In this document: positions 41,155 through 43,004 of the stretch, one piece after another
How the letters are laid out: each line of letters begins with the position of its first letter
Position numbering within the stretch: the first letter of the stretch is position 1
From: Bacillota bacterium
GTDB lineage: Bacteria > Bacillota_C > Negativicutes > JAEYSJ01
Assembly: GCA_023434855.1 (NCBI GenBank)
Contig: JAEYSJ010000388.1
Location: 1 to 43,004, forward strand
DNA: 43,004 nucleotides
Direction of reading: 5' to 3'
Position numbers and translations under genes: made by a program
Notes under the pieces: generated by a model
What the model saw: only the letters and a program-made list of their open reading frames with translations
Database searches by the model: none
What the model was told of the DNA's origin: nothing

Positions 41155-41418
41155 TTATTCTAATTCCTTAGGGGGATAAGTATTAATTTTTATTTTATTT
41201 ACAGTATTATTCGCAATCGAATAAATTTTATCAAGTGCCAATGTATCTCCTTGTTTCACTTCTGCAACATAATTTTGTATTGCTTGTAACCCGCCTAGTG
41301 CAAAAGCTAAAGACTTGCGTAAATCATCGTTGTCCGAAAACTGGCAATTGTCATATATCCCATAAATTTCTTCATTTTCCTTAATGATGTTATCAAAAAA
41401 ATCGGTATTGTGTGACAA
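41155..41418 (-). CDS. Small 87-aa helical protein, unknown
   Basis: The start is a TTG at 41418, 7 bases after GGGAGGG. The protein is soluble and probably all-helical: FFDNIIKENEEIYGIYDNCQ, LRKSLAFALGGLQAIQNYVA, LDKIYSIANNTVNKIKI. It could be an antitoxin- or immunity-size protein, but nothing nearby supports a partner. The ribosome site and the following terminator support a real gene. Confidence 0.6.
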   Translation of the reverse strand: MSHNTDFFDNIIKENEEIYGIYDNCQFSDNDDLRKSLAFALGGLQAIQNYVAEVKQGDTLALDKIYSIANNTVNKIKINTYPPKELE

Positions 41419-41951
41419 GATTAACCCTCCCTTTATTTATTCATTACTATCTTTTACGTTAATGAACTATTTATGCATTCACCATCCCTGGTGTACGTTC
41501 CATCCCGGGGTTAGCAGTAACACTACAAACTATTGCACAGTTTCCACAAAAGCAGAAATTAACGGGCTTGGCAGGCCTGAACAATAAAAAAATCCCCACG
41601 GGAAAAACCCGCGAATCCTTGATTTTACTAGAACCGATAAGAAGACTCGAACCTCCGACCCGTTCATTAGGAATTTGAATAAGTTTGTTTTATGCTTGAG
41701 GAAGAATGGGAAGAATCCGTGATTTTGCTGGGTCTTTCCCGTTTCTTTTTTCTCCATTAGGCATGATTTTATGGAGTGCGGTTAGAAGAATGTTAGAAGA
41801 TTTTCAGAGCTGAAAGTGACATTTAGATTCCTATCGACTTCTAAAAACTTTCCAGTTATACTCTTCCTTATGATTAACTCCTGGTGCATAATATAGCTAT
41901 ATCTAGTTATGTATGGAAAAGCATATTGATAACGTTTGGGAGGTAAAATAA
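41419..41951. other. Gene-free stretch with a second long tRNA-end-like repeat
   Basis: Apart from the repeat at 41583-41755 no gene is seen. The minus-strand frame of 75 codons across 41530-41757 is an accident of the repeat and has no ribosome site. The last 100 bases are the AT-rich upstream region of the gene at 41952. Confidence 0.6.
41583..41755 (-). repeat. tRNA-3'-half-like dispersed repeat, copy 2
   Basis: It contains ACCGATAAGAAGACTCGAACC, here given as its two shared words ACCGATAAGAAGA and CTCGAACC. On the minus strand these read as a T-arm (GGTTCGAGTCTTCT) and acceptor end. It aligns with 10786-10965 through the flanks, including TGTTTTATG, GGGAAGAA and CTTTCCC. Confidence 0.55.
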
Positions 41952-42575
41952 TTGTTTGAACTTAAATATAGGATAGTTGATGATATTAAAAAACTATCAC
42001 TCATAACCCCTGAAGTATTCGATAAAGACTTCGGTAATTTTGAGGGACAAATTGAATTGAACTTTAATGGTAATAAAATAGGTTATGTCTATGAAGGGGA
42101 AATTTCTGAAGAAATGTTTAAAGTGGGATGTTTTCAAAATGAATGGGTACTATCTTGGCTTACAAATCTGCTCCAAGCTGTAAAACTACTCCGGGAAAAT
42201 AATTATTTAATTTTAGCTGAAATTGAATGTCCTAATTTTATAGAATTCACAAAATCAAACGATAGCATTAAAGTCCAAGAGTATAGACTACTACCACTTA
42301 ATATTAGTAATTTCCAATCAGCCGGGGTTCCTGCAATGTCAGTTTTACCTCTTTCTCAAGAGATTGTATTAAAAACCGGTGAAAAATATTCACAAGATGC
42401 ACAATTGAAACCTACTAGTTTTGTCGAGTCTTTTATATCATATATGGAATTTGAGCAAGAAGTAAAAAAGAAATGTATATTGTTTCTTAGTGAAATTAAG
42501 AAACGCTTACCCAATTTAATTAATTCAAGAGCTATTAAAGATTATGAGAAAGCTCTAATTACTTTAAGCAATTAG
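41952..42575 (+). CDS. Soluble protein of unknown function
   Basis: A 207-aa protein without signal or membrane segments, Lys/Glu/Ile-rich (AT-rich codons). Visible parts are FELKYRIVDDIKKLSLITPE, EGQIELNFNGNKIGYVYEGE, NEWVLSWLTNLLQAVKLLRE, a central Ser/Pro stretch and a helical C-terminus (KKCILFLSEIKKRLPNL). The N-terminal WxxxW-like half recalls immunity proteins of contact-dependent systems (NExVLSWLxxLLxA), which is a weak hint only. The start is a TTG at 41952, 8 bases after GGGAGG. A terminator-bearing repeat follows right at the stop. Confidence 0.7.
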   Translation: MFELKYRIVDDIKKLSLITPEVFDKDFGNFEGQIELNFNGNKIGYVYEGEISEEMFKVGCFQNEWVLSWLTNLLQAVKLLRENNYLILAEIECPNFIEFTKSNDSIKVQEYRLLPLNISNFQSAGVPAMSVLPLSQEIVLKTGEKYSQDAQLKPTSFVESFISYMEFEQEVKKKCILFLSEIKKRLPNLINSRAIKDYEKALITLSN

Positions 42576-42946
42576 ACATAGCAAAAGCCTCCAGGTTAGA
42601 ACCTTGGAGGCCTTGATTTCACTGGAGCTGGTAGAGGGACCCATCTAACCATGTAGATATTGTTTGAGAAGCAAAAATAACGGCCCAACACTTCTTTCCA
42701 ATAACAGGTCGCCAGTTCTGATTTAACCGTATGGATTGTTAACCGTTTTATTCCAATCCAATATTTGTATTATTAAAAAAAATGGGATATAATTTTAATA
42801 ACGATCTTTTTTCATGTCTCTTATTAAAATATATTTTAATAAGACATCCTCTAAATTTCCTTATTAAAAATTTTTGCATGTTTTTTTATATAAGCAGACT
42901 AACCCCTGGCTGTTATTAAAATGCATTTTGGATTGTCAACAGCAAA
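42576..42946. other. AT-rich flank of an insertion sequence with TTATTAAAA words
   Basis: After copy B there is no gene. TTATTAAAA recurs at about 42768, 42821, 42861 and 42914. One copy forms a long hairpin with ATTTTAATAAGACAT (42814-42846). This stretch probably contains the right end of the IS3-family element whose transposase begins to its right, but the terminal inverted repeat cannot be fixed from one side. Confidence 0.5.
42577..42645. repeat. Terminator plus tRNA-acceptor-like end, copy B
   Basis: AGCAAAAGCCTCCAGG, ACCTTGGAGGCCTTGATTT and ACTGGAGCTGGTAGAGGGA match copy A at 41095 with few changes and the same orientation. The hairpin directly follows the 207-aa gene, where it serves as terminator on the + strand. 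Confidence 0.65.
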
Positions 42947-43004
42947 CTAGACAGATTTGTTAAGGGCCTTGTATTGACGTGGGCTAAGATAGCCTAAAGT
43001 AGAA
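42947..43004 (-). mobile_element. IS3-family transposase OrfB, last codons (partial)
   Basis: The minus-strand frame entering from the right edge reads STLGYLSPRQYKALNKSV and stops at TAG (42947-42949). (H)STLGYLSPxxY is the characteristic C-terminus of IS3-family (IS150-like) transposase catalytic subunits. The rest of the element lies outside the window. Confidence 0.85.

Noticed and set aside
41530..41757. 75-codon minus-strand frame
   Set aside because: It lies wholly within the tRNA-end-like repeat and its hairpins. No ribosome site.

Overview
The window looks like an accessory-rich stretch of a diderm Firmicute (class Negativicutes, probably Sporomusaceae-like). The basis is Firmicutes-style strong GGAGG ribosome sites with frequent TTG/GTG starts, a ydaO-type c-di-AMP riboswitch, a Bacillus-like ECF promoter, and an OmpH/Skp-like periplasmic chaperone that implies an outer membrane. 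No rRNA or intact tRNA is present, so the assignment is inference.

Layout. 1-5.8 kb (+ strand, visibly GC-richer): end of a Ser/Gly/Cys-containing protein, then a tightly overlapped five-gene unit made of an ECF sigma factor with its own candidate autoregulatory promoter, a membrane protein, two ABC ATPases and a large permease fused to a degenerate M1-peptidase-like domain. 5.8-10.7 kb: secreted protein, exported alpha/beta hydrolase and a lipoprotein beta-lactamase-like serine hydrolase, bracketed by a 96-bp direct repeat of the secreted-protein 3' end. 10.7-11.6 kb: gene debris (tRNA-3'-half-like repeat, HEPN pseudogene). 11.6-14.9 kb (-): a membrane chemoreceptor and a soluble CZB-domain chemoreceptor. 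15-19.6 kb: flavodoxin-like reductase, an IS21 IstB fragment, OmpH-like protein, membrane and secreted proteins of unknown role, a small Xre regulator and a 57-aa protein.

19.7-33 kb (-) is a defence island. In transcription order: a DUF262/HNH (GmrSD-like) nuclease, a broken PD-(D/E)XK-type gene, then an elaborate type I restriction-modification operon (57-aa protein, half-size HsdS, HsdM, DinD, full HsdS, HsdR, YgjP-like metallopeptidase), followed by a 5'-nucleotidase and a 6-TM protein. 33-37 kb is full of remnants (IS-like inverted repeats, a carbonic-anhydrase 3' fragment, a tube-protein 3' fragment) around a possible tube-protein/effector/immunity cassette. 37.2-39 kb is a carbonic anhydrase plus a DapB-like reductase behind a c-di-AMP riboswitch. 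39.2-43 kb holds small secreted and hypothetical proteins, more tRNA-end-like repeats and, at the edge, the last codons of an IS3-family transposase.

The most unusual signals are the c-di-AMP riboswitch on dapB plus carbonic anhydrase, the permease whose M1 zinc site is replaced position for position, and the repeated pattern of truncated 3'-end gene copies bracketing blocks of cargo genes. All comparisons were made by eye without database searches.
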